Shown: positions 50,915-60,718 of the stretch, piece by piece | Layout: each line of letters begins with the position of its first letter | Position numbering within the stretch: position 1 is the stretch's first letter | Assembly (NCBI GenBank): GCA_041687255.1 | Contig: JAWLCL010000003.1 | Location: 186,001 to 250,000 of the forward strand | From: Mariniphaga sp041687255 | GTDB taxonomy: Bacteria > Bacteroidota > Bacteroidia > Bacteroidales > Prolixibacteraceae | DNA length: 64,000 nt | Direction: 5' to 3' | Program-made: the position numbers and the translations under genes | Notes under the pieces: model-generated | What the model saw: only the letters and a program-made list of their open reading frames with translations | What the model was told of the DNA's origin: nothing | Database searches by the model: none

Positions 50915-53900
50915 ATGCACCGGTTTCGTTTAATCAATAACATTATAGGATGGGTCGTTTTTGTTGTCGCCGCATTAGTATACCTGTTAACGCTCGAACC
51001 AACAGCGAGCTGGTGGGATGCCAGCGAATTCATTACCGGTGCATATAAACTTGAAGTAGGACATCCTCCTGGCGCGCCCTTTCATATTATTTTAGGTCGT
51101 TTTTTCAGTCTCTTTGCAGGCGATGTTTCCCGGGCGGCTTATATGGTGAATCTGTTATCGGGTGTGGCCAGCGCTGCCACTGTTATGCTTCTTTACTGGA
51201 CCATTGTACACCTGGCGCGTAAGCTGTCAGGTGAAAGGCAGCTGGCACTTCCGGAAATGATTGTGGTTTTTGGCAGCGGGGTAGTGGGGTCCCTGGCTTT
51301 TGCCTTTACCGACTCATTTTGGTTTTCGGCCGTGGAAGGGGAGGTTTATGCATTGTCGTCATTTTTTACAGCTGCCGTTTTTTGGGCTATCCTGAAATGG
51401 GAGAATGAGGCGGGACAAAAATATGCCGACCGTTGGCTGGTGCTTATTGCATACCTGGTAGGGCTTTCAACAGGTGTCCACCTGCTTAGCCTTCTTGTTC
51501 TTCCTGCTATCGGGCTGGTTTATTATTTTAAAAAATATCCTTTTTCATGGAGGGGAGTAACATTGGCACTTCTAATTTCAATGGGAATATTAGCCGTTAT
51601 TCAGGTTGTAATCATTCCCGGTATTCCCCGTACTGCCTTTCTTTTCGACTTGTTTTTTGTAAACACGCTGGGACTTCCTTTTAACACAGGAATGCTCACC
51701 TTTATTGTTCTGCTTTTTGCTGTTTCAGCCTGGGGAGTTTATTTTACCCGTAAACGAAAGCTTGTGGTCTGGAACACTGTTGTTCTTTCTTTTATTGTGA
51801 TACTAATCGGGTATTCCACCTTTGCACTGATAGTAATCAGGGCATCAGCCAACCCGCCCATGAATCAGAACCATCCCGACAATGCGTATGCACTTTTGCG
51901 TTACCTGAACCGCGACCAGTATGGACAACATCCGTTATTGTATGGGCCCTATTATAATACTCCGGCAATTGCAGCCTCAGGTGAGAAAAACTATTATAAC
52001 CGGGTCGACGGGAAGTATGTTGTGACAGGTTCTTCTGCCGGCGGCACGGTATACGAGTCTTCAATGAAGACGTTTTTTCCGCGTATGCACAGCAGTGACC
52101 CCCGCCATGTGGCTCAGTATAAAAGCTGGGGTGCGGTTGAAGGAAAGCCCGTCAAGGTTCAGGATGATGGAGAGGAGGTTACTTTAATGAAACCCCGTTT
52201 CACCGAGAACCTGCGGTTTTTTGTTACCTATCAGCTGGGGCATATGTATTTCAGGTATTTCATGTGGAATTTTGCCGGCCGGCAGAATGATGTGCAGGGG
52301 CATGGCAGTTTCAGCAACGGAAACTGGGTCAGCGGCATAAGCGCTTTTGACAATCCGCGCACCGGCCCGCGTGAGAACATGCCTGCCTTTATGAAGAACG
52401 ATCCTTCACATAATACCTATTTTTTTCTTCCGCTGTTGTTTGGACTCATCGGTCTTTTTTATCAGTATAACCACAGCCGTAAGGGCAGGGAAGGATTTGC
52501 TGCAGTTTCCGCATTTTTTGTTTTTACCGGCATTGCCATTATTGTTTATTTGAACCAGACACCCCTTCAGCCCCGCGAACGGGATTATGCCTATGCAGGG
52601 TCTTTTTATGCCTTCGCCATTTGGGTTGGTCTGGCTGTGCCGGCTCTATACAGGGCTGTTTCTAAAGTGATGAGTGGTGTTTCCGGCGCCACACTGGTTG
52701 TTCTGGTGTCGCTGGCCTGGGTTCCCGGCCTTTTACTTGCCGAAAACTATAATGACCACGACCGTTCGGGGCGGTACATGACCCGCGACTATGCCATAAA
52801 TTATCTTGAGTCGTGTGCTCCAAACGCCATCCTTTTTACCTATGGCGATAACGATACATTCCCGCTATGGTACGCACAGGAGGTGGAAGGTGTGCGCACC
52901 GACATCAAGGTGATTAACATCAGCTATCTTGGTATGGACTGGTACATCAATCAGCACCGGCAGACTACTTATGAAGCGCCGCCCATCCCTTTTTCGTTCG
53001 ATGAGGAAAAATATTACATGGGCCGACGTGATGCCGTGCTGCTTTATGACAGAATTGAGGGAGCTGTCGATTTGCGCGATGCAATGGCTTTCATGGGAAG
53101 CGACGACGAACGGACAAAGGTTGAAATGAATGCCGGGCAGGTGCTCGACTATTTCCCGGATACGGACTTCTACCTTCCTGTAAATAAGGAGAAAGTTTTG
53201 GCTACAGGTACAGTACAACCTGAAGATGCACACCTAATACAAGATACAATCCGGTTCAGTGTCAATAAAAGTTATCTTACTAAAAGTGAGTGGGCAGTAC
53301 TGAATATGATAGCAGTTAACGATTGGGAACGGCCGGTATACATCAATCACAGCCTGCTGTATTCAGGAAATGTTTTTATTACCGACTGGCTGCAGATGGA
53401 GGGGCTTGCTTACCGTTTTGTACCTATACGGACGGAAAGCAATGGTCAGGATTATGGTCATATCAACGCAGGGATTTTGCATGAGAAGGTAATGGAAAAG
53501 TTCTCGTGGGGAAATGTAAACGACCCGGAGGTTTATCTTGATGATTACAATAAACGTGCGGTGCGGATGATTCAGGCAAGGCCCATGTTTTCGCGCCTCG
53601 CAGAGGCACTTATTGAGGAAGGTAAAACTGCAGAGGCAGAAAGGGTGATTGACCGGATGTTTGAATTGTTTCCTGATGAAAAGATGCCTCTGACATATGA
53701 CTCGTTTTCTGCAACAGAGCTTTATTTCAAAATTGGAGCAGTGGAGAAAGGCAGTGAAAAAGTGCGTAAAATTGCTTCAAACAGTTTTGAAATGCTGAAT
53801 TATTACCTTAACCTTCCACCAGGATTTGCCCAGGCAATGCAGAGGGAGCAGGAAATGGAAATGAATATCCTGCAAAACCTGATGGTACTTACCCGGAAAT

Positions 53901-53983
53901 ACAACCAAACATTACTGACGGAAGAAATCGACAGTCGGTTGCAGGAACTTATAGAACTATTGTCAGGAGAGTTGGATTCCTGA
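50915..53983 (+). CDS. DUF2723 family polytopic membrane protein (GT-C-like)
   Basis: The protein has 1022 residues with about ten to twelve membrane segments in the N-terminal two thirds. The first loop has LTLEPTASWWDASEFITGAY, with an acidic residue (D35) placed like the catalytic aspartate of GT-C glycosyltransferases, and HPPGAPFHIILGRFFSLF. The segment NQTPLQPRERDYAYAGSFYAFAIW and SCAPNAILFTYGDNDTFPLWYAQE is diagnostic of the family. The C-terminal 400 residues are soluble. DUF2723 proteins are hallmark Bacteroidetes proteins thought to be involved in protein glycosylation or lipid-linked sugar transfer; the reaction is not settled. The 3' end overlaps the convergent neighbour by 21 bases. 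Confidence 0.9.
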   Translation: MHRFRLINNIIGWVVFVVAALVYLLTLEPTASWWDASEFITGAYKLEVGHPPGAPFHIILGRFFSLFAGDVSRAAYMVNLLSGVASAATVMLLYWTIVHLARKLSGERQLALPEMIVVFGSGVVGSLAFAFTDSFWFSAVEGEVYALSSFFTAAVFWAILKWENEAGQKYADRWLVLIAYLVGLSTGVHLLSLLVLPAIGLVYYFKKYPFSWRGVTLALLISMGILAVIQVVIIPGIPRTAFLFDLFFVNTLGLPFNTGMLTFIVLLFAVSAWGVYFTRKRKLVVWNTVVLSFIVILIGYSTFALIVIRASANPPMNQNHPDNAYALLRYLNRDQYGQHPLLYGPYYNTPAIAASGEKNYYNRVDGKYVVTGSSAGGTVYESSMKTFFPRMHSSDPRHVAQYKSWGAVEGKPVKVQDDGEEVTLMKPRFTENLRFFVTYQLGHMYFRYFMWNFAGRQNDVQGHGSFSNGNWVSGISAFDNPRTGPRENMPAFMKNDPSHNTYFFLPLLFGLIGLFYQYNHSRKGREGFAAVSAFFVFTGIAIIVYLNQTPLQPRERDYAYAGSFYAFAIWVGLAVPALYRAVSKVMSGVSGATLVVLVSLAWVPGLLLAENYNDHDRSGRYMTRDYAINYLESCAPNAILFTYGDNDTFPLWYAQEVEGVRTDIKVINISYLGMDWYINQHRQTTYEAPPIPFSFDEEKYYMGRRDAVLLYDRIEGAVDLRDAMAFMGSDDERTKVEMNAGQVLDYFPDTDFYLPVNKEKVLATGTVQPEDAHLIQDTIRFSVNKSYLTKSEWAVLNMIAVNDWERPVYINHSLLYSGNVFITDWLQMEGLAYRFVPIRTESNGQDYGHINAGILHEKVMEKFSWGNVNDPEVYLDDYNKRAVRMIQARPMFSRLAEALIEEGKTAEAERVIDRMFELFPDEKMPLTYDSFSATELYFKIGAVEKGSEKVRKIASNSFEMLNYYLNLPPGFAQAMQREQEMEMNILQNLMVLTRKYNQTLLTEEIDSRLQELIELLSGELDS

Positions 53984-54508
53984 TTCATTGATTTCAATCT
54001 GAAGCTTTTTCGCCAGTTTTATGCCTCTTGATTTAATACCTGCAGAGGAATGGAGTTCAATTTCGTGTTGTATGATTGAAAACAATTCGGATTTTAGCTC
54101 CGGTTCTTTTTCCGAAATGTTGTACAATACCTGCAGGGCATAAACCCTTACCGCTATTGGCTCTCCGGCCGATGTAAAGCATTTGATGCAGTATTCGAGC
54201 AGGAAAGAATGGTGCTCCGGGGGCATCTTATGAAGGCTGATGAGCTTAAGAAACTGCCGCTTTTTACTGCTGCCGGTTTCCTTTTTCAGCTGAATGATCA
54301 TCCTGCTGATATAGGGTTCAATCAGTTCCGGATTATTGTCATTTATTTTATCCACAATCCAGGCTGCCCTCCAGCTCTTTGGACGATTACTGTAAAGGGC
54401 TATTTCAAGAAGCAGGTGAAGGCATTGGGAGTTATTTAGCGCCTCATTGATTATAAGTTCATGGTTCTCCCATGAATTTATTAAATCGTGCAGTTCCTCT
54501 TTTGTCAT
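53963..54508 (-). CDS. HEAT-like helical protein of unknown function
   Basis: A 181-residue soluble all-helical protein without signal peptide. Helix pairs such as CLHLLLEIALYSNRPKSWRAAWIVDKINDNNPELI and ISEKEPELKSELFSIIQHEIELHSSAGIKSRGIKLAKKL resemble HEAT or armadillo repeats; RAAWIVDKI and VRVYALQVLYNI are in the usual HEAT positions. I do not recognise a named family. It ends inside the 3' end of the DUF2723 gene on the other strand (21-base convergent overlap), and a 16-base gap separates it from the dehydrogenase gene upstream, so it is probably the second gene of that transcript. Function is open. Confidence 0.7.
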   Translation of the reverse strand: MTKEELHDLINSWENHELIINEALNNSQCLHLLLEIALYSNRPKSWRAAWIVDKINDNNPELIEPYISRMIIQLKKETGSSKKRQFLKLISLHKMPPEHHSFLLEYCIKCFTSAGEPIAVRVYALQVLYNISEKEPELKSELFSIIQHEIELHSSAGIKSRGIKLAKKLQIEINESGIQLS

Positions 54509-54524
54509 TGCTAAAGCAGTAAGT

Positions 54525-55475
54525 TCATTTCACCACATTTTGAGGTTTACCTTCAATGAATGCCTTCAGGTTTTGCGTGGCAATTTCAATGAGCCTTATA
54601 CGGGCTTCGGTAGTGGCCCAGGCGATGTGCGGGGTAATGTTGCAGTTTTTTGCAGTTACCAAAGGATTGTCGGGGGCCGGAGGTTCTGCAGAAAGCACAT
54701 CCAGACCCGCACCTGCTATTCTTCCGCTGTTCAGGGCATCGGCAAGATGTTCTTCTTCTATCAGCTGCCCCCGCCCTGTATTAACTAAAAATGCCGATGG
54801 TTTCATTTTTTCAATTGCTTCTTTATTTATGAAACCTGCATTCTCATTTGTAAGCGGACAATTGATGCTTATGAAATCGCTTTCGGAAAGCAGGGTGTTC
54901 AAATCGACCTGGCGTGCCGGAAGATCAGTCTCTTTTTTGCTGCGATTGTTGTACAGGATATTCATCCCAAAGGCATCACCCAGTTTTGCCACGGTCTGGC
55001 CAATTTGTCCGAACCCGATAATGCCAAGGGTTTTTCCTGCCAGCTCGGTTTGGGGGGTAATGTGGTACGAGAAATCAATGCTGTTTGCCCATTCTCCTTT
55101 CTGGACAGACAGGGCATGGAGGGAGATGTTCTGCACATGATGCAGGATGTGTGAAAAAACCATCTGGGCAACTGAAGCTGTACTGTAGGCCGGAATGTTT
55201 GTAACAACAATGCCTGCTTTTGCAGCTGCTTCCAAATCCACCACATTATAACCTGTGGCCAGCACACCAATGAATTTCAGGTGTGGTAACTTTTCAATTA
55301 CCTCACGGTTGAATGCAACTTTATTTGTAAAAACAGCCTCGGCATCCTTTGCCCGGTCAATTGTTTCTTCCGGGGCAGTGCGGTCATAAATTGTGCAATT
55401 GCCTAAATTTTCGATTCCTTCCCAGCTTAAATCTCCCGGATTAACAGTGAATCCATCCAGTATTACAATTTTCAT
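54525..55475 (-). CDS. D-2-hydroxyacid dehydrogenase (glycerate dehydrogenase-like)
   Basis: A 316-residue NAD-dependent dehydrogenase; the ATG at 55475 fits the family start (MKIVILDGFTVNPGDLSWE). The NAD fold carries TLGIIGFGQIGQTVAKL (Gly-x-Gly-x-x-Gly). The substrate arginine lies in VNTGRGQLI and the catalytic histidine in NITPHIAWAT. The opening is closest to hydroxypyruvate reductase/glycerate dehydrogenases (HprA-like), whose products feed serine and glyoxylate metabolism. No other gene of that route is adjacent. It is the first gene of a pair with the helical protein at 53963. Confidence 0.9.
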   Translation of the reverse strand: MKIVILDGFTVNPGDLSWEGIENLGNCTIYDRTAPEETIDRAKDAEAVFTNKVAFNREVIEKLPHLKFIGVLATGYNVVDLEAAAKAGIVVTNIPAYSTASVAQMVFSHILHHVQNISLHALSVQKGEWANSIDFSYHITPQTELAGKTLGIIGFGQIGQTVAKLGDAFGMNILYNNRSKKETDLPARQVDLNTLLSESDFISINCPLTNENAGFINKEAIEKMKPSAFLVNTGRGQLIEEEHLADALNSGRIAGAGLDVLSAEPPAPDNPLVTAKNCNITPHIAWATTEARIRLIEIATQNLKAFIEGKPQNVVK

Positions 55476-55547
55476 AAACAATATTTTTTTAAGCAGACAA
55501 ACATCTTTAGGATATGGTTTATCCTGTTCCTTTGTTCTTTTTTATTA

Positions 55548-57083
55548 TTAACGGTTTCCCAATTTCATTCCCAATGTAAAACAAAGCTGGGCAACACGTT
55601 TCATTTTATCGGTACGTATGCGGTCAGCAGTATCGGTAGTTTTATGGTAATCGGCTGTGTACCCGGTTGAAAGATTCAACACCGGCACCCGGTTTTTATG
55701 GAAATGATAATGGTCGCTGGAGTAAAAAAACTGTTGCGGAAGTGAGAAATCGGGTGTCAGATCAAGATGGGTACAGGCCTCTTTTGTAATGTTTTTCAGG
55801 TTTTTGCTGAAATCATTCACAAGAGTATATATCCCATTGAAATCTTTTACCTGTTTGGGAGAACCCGACCATACCGAATCACGTTCTTCATAAACCCTTC
55901 CCACCATATCGAGGTTAATGCAGGCTACGGTTTTTTCCATCGGGAATAACGGATTCAGGCTGTAATATTCCGAGCCGTATAATCCTATTTCTTCAGCTGT
56001 GGGAAAAAGAAACAGAATGCTGCGCTTTGGTTTTTCAGGCAGAAGGGAAAACATACGTGCAACTTCAAGAAGGGTAGCCACCCCTGAAGCATTGTCATCG
56101 GCGCCATTGTATATTTCACCATTATCAGCAATTCCCAGATGATCGTAATGTGCAACAAATACAATGCATTCGTCTTTCAACAGCGAGTCACTGCCTTCAA
56201 CAAAGGCAATAACATTTTTTGCTTCCACTTTTTGTTCATTTATAAAAGAATGAATATGTACCCTATTGTTTTTCAGTGAAAATAAATTCTGTTGCTCATT
56301 TTCTGAAATTGATTTCAGTGTTTTTTCCCAGTTCATTTTTTTGCCGGTTATCTCATCGGCCGTTTGAGGATTAACAATAAAAATATCGGGTAGCTTGTTC
56401 ACTTCACTGTCATTCATTGTAAACTTTTGCCTCTCTGCCATATGCAGGATTTGATTATAGGTAGTGTTGGCTGTATCCTGAATGCTGGTAACCAGGATAA
56501 GAGCTTTGGCTCCTGCATTTTGCATGTCTTCCATCTTCCTCCGCTCCAGGGCATTATTAAACCTGTGAGAATTTCCTTCCCTGAATGCCTGGGGTGTTCC
56601 TGCTGAATACAAAACAATTTTGCCTTTGACATCAATTTCTTCGGAATTTTTTTCGGCAGGAAGGGTGCTAATCATACCAAAACCAGCAAAAAGTAATTCA
56701 CCTTGTATGTCAAGTTCATTTGAACTTTGATTGAAAGCAATAAAATGTTCGATGCTCTCTTTTTCTTTTCCTCTTTTATTCAATACTTTGAAAAAGGAAT
56801 TTTCTTTAGCGGAATTCAGAGAGGTTAATGTAAAAAGCTGGTAGAACCCTTCTTTCGGCAGCGAAATTTCCAACTGCTGAAGGTTATCTTTTATATATTC
56901 TGCAGCAAAATTTAGCTCCTTAGAGTTTATACCACGACCGTTCAAACTGTCGGAGGCCAGATAAAAAAGATGGTTGCTAAGATTTTCTTCTGAAACATCA
57001 TGCCGGTTTAAATCTTGTGTAAATCCAGTTAAACTGAATAATAGAAAAAAGGTCAGATAAATTGAAGGATTATAAACTATCAT
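55548..57083 (-). CDS. M28 family zinc peptidase, secreted
   Basis: A 511-residue exported aminopeptidase-type enzyme. A signal peptide (YLTFFLLFSLTGFTQ) precedes a protease-associated insertion (about 95-260), then the M28 domain: VAHYDHLG with the first zinc histidine, NGADDNASGVATLLEVAR with the bridging aspartate, FPTAEEIGLYGS with the catalytic glutamates, NLDMVGR, and the final SSDHYHFHKNRVPVLNL with the last zinc ligand. All ligands are present. It is likely periplasmic and degrades peptides from the N-terminus. It is divergent from the M48 protease gene. Confidence 0.93.
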   Translation of the reverse strand: MIVYNPSIYLTFFLLFSLTGFTQDLNRHDVSEENLSNHLFYLASDSLNGRGINSKELNFAAEYIKDNLQQLEISLPKEGFYQLFTLTSLNSAKENSFFKVLNKRGKEKESIEHFIAFNQSSNELDIQGELLFAGFGMISTLPAEKNSEEIDVKGKIVLYSAGTPQAFREGNSHRFNNALERRKMEDMQNAGAKALILVTSIQDTANTTYNQILHMAERQKFTMNDSEVNKLPDIFIVNPQTADEITGKKMNWEKTLKSISENEQQNLFSLKNNRVHIHSFINEQKVEAKNVIAFVEGSDSLLKDECIVFVAHYDHLGIADNGEIYNGADDNASGVATLLEVARMFSLLPEKPKRSILFLFPTAEEIGLYGSEYYSLNPLFPMEKTVACINLDMVGRVYEERDSVWSGSPKQVKDFNGIYTLVNDFSKNLKNITKEACTHLDLTPDFSLPQQFFYSSDHYHFHKNRVPVLNLSTGYTADYHKTTDTADRIRTDKMKRVAQLCFTLGMKLGNR

Positions 57084-57107
57084 TTCATTTGTTCAAAATT
57101 GAATTAC

Positions 57108-57142
57108 TAACTTTGTTATAATAATTGTTAAAAATAACAATT
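57108..57142 (+). promoter_or_regulatory. -7 element and AT-rich dyad before the M48 gene
   Basis: TAACTTTG (57108-57115) matches TAnnTTTG. A perfect 8-bp dyad AATTGTTA/TAACAATT around AAAA (57123-57142) follows just downstream and would form a 5' hairpin or an operator in the transcript leader. No TTG lies 19-21 bases upstream, the nearest being 16. Confidence 0.45.
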
Positions 57143-57217
57143 CATTGGTAAACAAAACCCACCCCTTTTTCATTTTTAATAGTGTAAGTGCATTAATAAC
57201 ATATAAAAAACATGATT

Positions 57218-58684
57218 ATGAGACAGATAAATATAATTTCAAAGCTGTTGTTGGTAATAGTTGCAGCAGCATTAACTTACTCTTGTGCTGTGAACCCGGT
57301 CACAGGCAAAAGAGAGTTGGCTTTGATTTCCGAAGAACAGGAAATAGCCATGGGCAAAGAGTATGATCCTCAGGTTATTGCTACCTTTGGCGAGTATGAA
57401 GATGAAGATTTGCTGGCATTCATACAGGAGAAAGGAACTGAGATGGGAAAAATTTCTCACCGGCCTGATTTGACTTACCATTTTCGTATTTTGGATTCAC
57501 CTGTTGTAAATGCTTTTGCCGTTCCGGGTGGCTATCTTTATTTTACCAGAGGTATATTGGCCCAATTTAATAATGAGGCTGAACTTATTGGAGTGCTTGG
57601 GCATGAAATGGGGCATGTAACTGCCCGTCATACCGTTAGTCAGCAAAGCAAGCAGCAGTTGGGTCAGTTGTTACTTATAGGGGGCATGATTGCTTCAGAG
57701 GATTTCCGTGACTTTGCTCCCTATGCCATGCAGGGCATGCAATTGTTATTCCTGAAGTACAGCCGTGATGCTGAACGTGAATCCGATAAGCTTGGTGTGG
57801 AATATTCTTCCAAAATTCAGTACGATCCACAGCAGATGGCCAATTTCTTTAATACATTAAGCAGAATGAATGCTACAGAGGGGCCGGGAGGAATTCCAAC
57901 TTTTCTTTCTACTCATCCCGACCCGGGCGACAGGTATAGAACCGTTTCCAAGCGCGCAGAGCAATGGAAAGAAAAACTTCCCAACGATGAATGGCTGGTA
58001 AGGGAAGACAGTTATTTACGTATGATTGAGGGGATGGTATATGGAGAAGACCCGCGTCAGGGATTTGAGGAAGACAATGTATTTTACCATCCGGAGCTAA
58101 AGTTCAGGTTTCCCAAGCCATCAGGATGGATGCTTGTAAATTCTCCTTCACAGGTGCAAATTGCCCCTGAAGGTGGGGAAGCATTGATAGTGTTTACCCT
58201 GTCGGACCAAAAATCGGCTGAGGCAGCAGCTGAGAGTGTCCTGGGTACACTTGAGCTTAAACCTCTTGAATCGCAGCGTATAACCGTAAATGGGATGCCT
58301 GCAGTTGCCACAGTTTCGGAACGCATTACTCAAAATCAACAGACAGGGCAGGAACAACACATTAGGGTGCTTTCCTATTTCATTGAATACGGAGGCAATA
58401 TATATGTCTTTCATGGGGTATCATCTAATGAAAGATTCGCCAATTATCAGAGGAATTTTGAAGCTACTTTTGCCAATTTTGACCGCCTTACTGATTCTTC
58501 CAAATTGAACAGGCAGCCCCAACGCATTCGCCTGCAGCAGGTAAAGCAATCGGGCACGCTTTCTAATGTATTGAGCAGCATGGGTGTTCCGCAGGATAAG
58601 CTGGAAGAGCTGGCTTTGCTTAATAATATGGAGCTCACTGACCAGGTTCAGTCAGGGAAGACAATAAAGATAATTGGGCAATGA
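57218..58684 (+). CDS. M48 family metalloprotease lipoprotein (BepA-like)
   Basis: The protein has 488 residues. A lipobox in ALTYSCAVNP is followed by TGKRELALISEEQEIAMGKE, the opening of periplasmic M48 proteases. The zinc site HEMGH is at 129-133 with the third ligand in SRDAERESDKLG. VNAFAVPGGYLYFTRG lies before it. The C-terminal half carries an uncharacterised domain and ends in a LysM-like segment (GTLSNVLSSMGVPQDKLEELALLNN). M48 lipoproteins such as BepA act in outer-membrane protein quality control. The terminal LysM-like part could tether it to peptidoglycan. It is divergent from the M28 gene. Confidence 0.92.
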   Translation: MRQINIISKLLLVIVAAALTYSCAVNPVTGKRELALISEEQEIAMGKEYDPQVIATFGEYEDEDLLAFIQEKGTEMGKISHRPDLTYHFRILDSPVVNAFAVPGGYLYFTRGILAQFNNEAELIGVLGHEMGHVTARHTVSQQSKQQLGQLLLIGGMIASEDFRDFAPYAMQGMQLLFLKYSRDAERESDKLGVEYSSKIQYDPQQMANFFNTLSRMNATEGPGGIPTFLSTHPDPGDRYRTVSKRAEQWKEKLPNDEWLVREDSYLRMIEGMVYGEDPRQGFEEDNVFYHPELKFRFPKPSGWMLVNSPSQVQIAPEGGEALIVFTLSDQKSAEAAAESVLGTLELKPLESQRITVNGMPAVATVSERITQNQQTGQEQHIRVLSYFIEYGGNIYVFHGVSSNERFANYQRNFEATFANFDRLTDSSKLNRQPQRIRLQQVKQSGTLSNVLSSMGVPQDKLEELALLNNMELTDQVQSGKTIKIIGQ

Positions 58685-58791
58685 GTTTAAATTCTCATCA
58701 AATTGGTTTAAATTAATCAGGATATAGTTTTATGTTTTCGTAATGCTGAGAGCAATTGTATATATTAGCCCCCTACTTTAAAAAATAACCA

Positions 58792-59901
58792 ATGCGAAAG
58801 ATATTGCTTTATCCGGTTTCGATGCTATATGGCCTAATTGTACATTTCCGTAACATGCTTTACGATTTAAACCTTTTTAAATCAAAGGAATTTGATGTTA
58901 CGGTAATTTCAATTGGAAACATAACTGTAGGTGGAACAGGTAAAACGCCTCATGTCGAATACCTGGTTGATTTGCTAAAGGAAAAGTTTAAGGTGGCAAC
59001 GCTTAGTCGCGGATACAGAAGAAAAACGAAGGGGTTTTACCAGGTAAATACCGATTCTACCGTCAGGGAAGTAGGTGATGAGCCGCTCCAGATCAAAAGA
59101 AAGTTCCCGGATGTTACGGTTTCTGTTTGTGAAAACAGGGTCGAAGGTGTTGAAAAGCTATTGGCGAAAGAGGAGAAGAAGTCACCCGATGTAATTTTGC
59201 TTGACGATGCCTTTCAGCACCGCAGAATAAGTCCGGTAATTAATATCCTGCTGATGGACTATAACCGGCCGCTTAAAAACGACAGCCTTTTGCCTGCGGG
59301 TTCATTGCGGGAGAGCGCTTCCCAATTGCGAAGGGCTAATGTTATCATTTTCTCCAAATGCCCCCCTGCAGAAGTCACACCTATTATGCGCAGGGTTATG
59401 CAAAATGAAGTGGGGCTTAAACCTTATCAGTCCATGTTCTTTACGACCTATGAATATGGAAAAATGAAACCTGTTTTTGATGCCAAAGATCTTGGGAAAG
59501 ATTTCTATGAAAAACATTCCTATGCTATTCTCATTGTTACGGGAATTGCTTATCCGCGACTGATACCTGAATACCTGAAGCAATTTACATCTGAAACCGA
59601 AATGGTTAGTTTTCCTGATCATCATAACTTTTCAACCGACGATATCCGGATGATTATGGGTAAATTCGCGCAGTTGAAAAATGAGAAAAAGATAATAATA
59701 ACTACAGAAAAGGATGCTGTTCGTTTTGCTGAAATTCCCGATTTGGATGAACAGTTTAAAAACGCGCTGTATTTCCTTCCTGTGAAAGTTAAGTTCATTG
59801 ATGAAGAGGGGAAACTGTTTAATAAGAAAATATTGAATTATGTTGGAGAAAATAAAAGCAACCTCGAACTTCGTACAAGAAAAGTTCAACGCACGACCTG
59901 A
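58792..59901 (+). CDS. lpxK: Tetraacyldisaccharide 4'-kinase
   Basis: A 369-residue inner-membrane enzyme that phosphorylates the lipid A disaccharide. It has an N-terminal membrane segment (LLYPVSMLYGLIVHFRNM), then the P-loop VISIGNITVGGTGKTPHVEYL (the conserved NITVGGTGKTP), LSRGYRRKTKG, DEPLQIKRKFP, and LLDDAFQHR with the catalytic pair. Of normal length and complete. Its 3' end overlaps the start of punA by 62 bases in another frame. It precedes the Kdo-transfer step of waaA (19925-21157) in the same pathway. Confidence 0.95.
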   Translation: MRKILLYPVSMLYGLIVHFRNMLYDLNLFKSKEFDVTVISIGNITVGGTGKTPHVEYLVDLLKEKFKVATLSRGYRRKTKGFYQVNTDSTVREVGDEPLQIKRKFPDVTVSVCENRVEGVEKLLAKEEKKSPDVILLDDAFQHRRISPVINILLMDYNRPLKNDSLLPAGSLRESASQLRRANVIIFSKCPPAEVTPIMRRVMQNEVGLKPYQSMFFTTYEYGKMKPVFDAKDLGKDFYEKHSYAILIVTGIAYPRLIPEYLKQFTSETEMVSFPDHHNFSTDDIRMIMGKFAQLKNEKKIIITTEKDAVRFAEIPDLDEQFKNALYFLPVKVKFIDEEGKLFNKKILNYVGENKSNLELRTRKVQRTT

Positions 59902-60652
59902 AATTGCAATCATTCTGGGAACCGGATTGGGGGGACTGGTAGAAGATATTGAAATCATAAGTACTTTGCCTTACAATGAAATACCCAATTTTCCTGTAAC
60001 TACTGTAGACGGTCATACCGGTCAATTGATCTATGGTAAGCTTGGAGGAAAGGAAATCCTTGTCATGCAGGGCAGGTTTCATTATTACGAAGGCTATTCC
60101 ATGCAGGAGGTTACATTTCCTGTTAGGGTGATGAAATACCTGGGAGTGAAGCAACTTTTTGTTTCGAATGCTTCCGGAGGGTTACACCCCGAATGGCATG
60201 TAGGCGATATTGTTATTATTACCGATCACATCAATTTCTTTTCGGAGCACCCGCTTAGGGGCAAGAATTTGAATGAACTGGGAGTGCGCTTTCCCGACAT
60301 GAGCAAGGTTTACGATGAACGGTTGCGTAACAAAGCCAAACTTATTGCCCTTGAAAACAACATTAACATCAGGGAAGGTGTTTATGTAGGCGTGCAGGGG
60401 CCAACTTTTGAGACTCCTGCCGAATATAAGATGTTTCGTATATTGGGAGGAGATATCATAGGAATGTCAACTGTGCCCGAAGCGATTGTGGCAAAGCATA
60501 TGAACATTAAGCTGTTTGGAATTTCCATTGTTACCGACAGCGGGGTGCCGGGTGAAATCGTTGAAATTTCGCACGAGGAAGTGCAGCAGGTGGCTATGAA
60601 AGCCGAACCAAAGTTAAGGCTTATCATGGAGAAACTGATAGAAAGCCTGTAA
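59840..60652 (+). CDS. punA: Purine nucleoside phosphorylase
   Basis: A 270-residue trimeric-type PNP. Signature sequences are IILGTGLGGLVEDI (phosphate-binding serine/glycine region), TVDGHTGQLIYG, MQGRFHYYEGYSMQEVTFPVRVM, NASGGLHP, GPTFETPAEY with the purine-site glutamate, MSTVPEAIVAKH, and SIVTDSGVPG. It splits guanosine, inosine and deoxy forms for salvage. The start at 59840 is inside lpxK, 62 bases before its stop, and no shorter start preserves the family opening, so the overlap looks genuine and translation is probably coupled. Confidence 0.95.
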   Translation: MLEKIKATSNFVQEKFNARPEIAIILGTGLGGLVEDIEIISTLPYNEIPNFPVTTVDGHTGQLIYGKLGGKEILVMQGRFHYYEGYSMQEVTFPVRVMKYLGVKQLFVSNASGGLHPEWHVGDIVIITDHINFFSEHPLRGKNLNELGVRFPDMSKVYDERLRNKAKLIALENNINIREGVYVGVQGPTFETPAEYKMFRILGGDIIGMSTVPEAIVAKHMNIKLFGISIVTDSGVPGEIVEISHEEVQQVAMKAEPKLRLIMEKLIESL

Positions 60653-60718
60653 TACACCTGGATGTATTGAATGCTTTTTGGGTACTGCAGCTTCAATGGA
60701 TTGATTAATAAATAGAAA

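Noticed and set aside
54556..55140. A 194-codon plus-strand frame inside the hydroxyacid dehydrogenase gene
   Set aside because: It is antisense to a clear enzyme with all motifs, so it is a chance frame.
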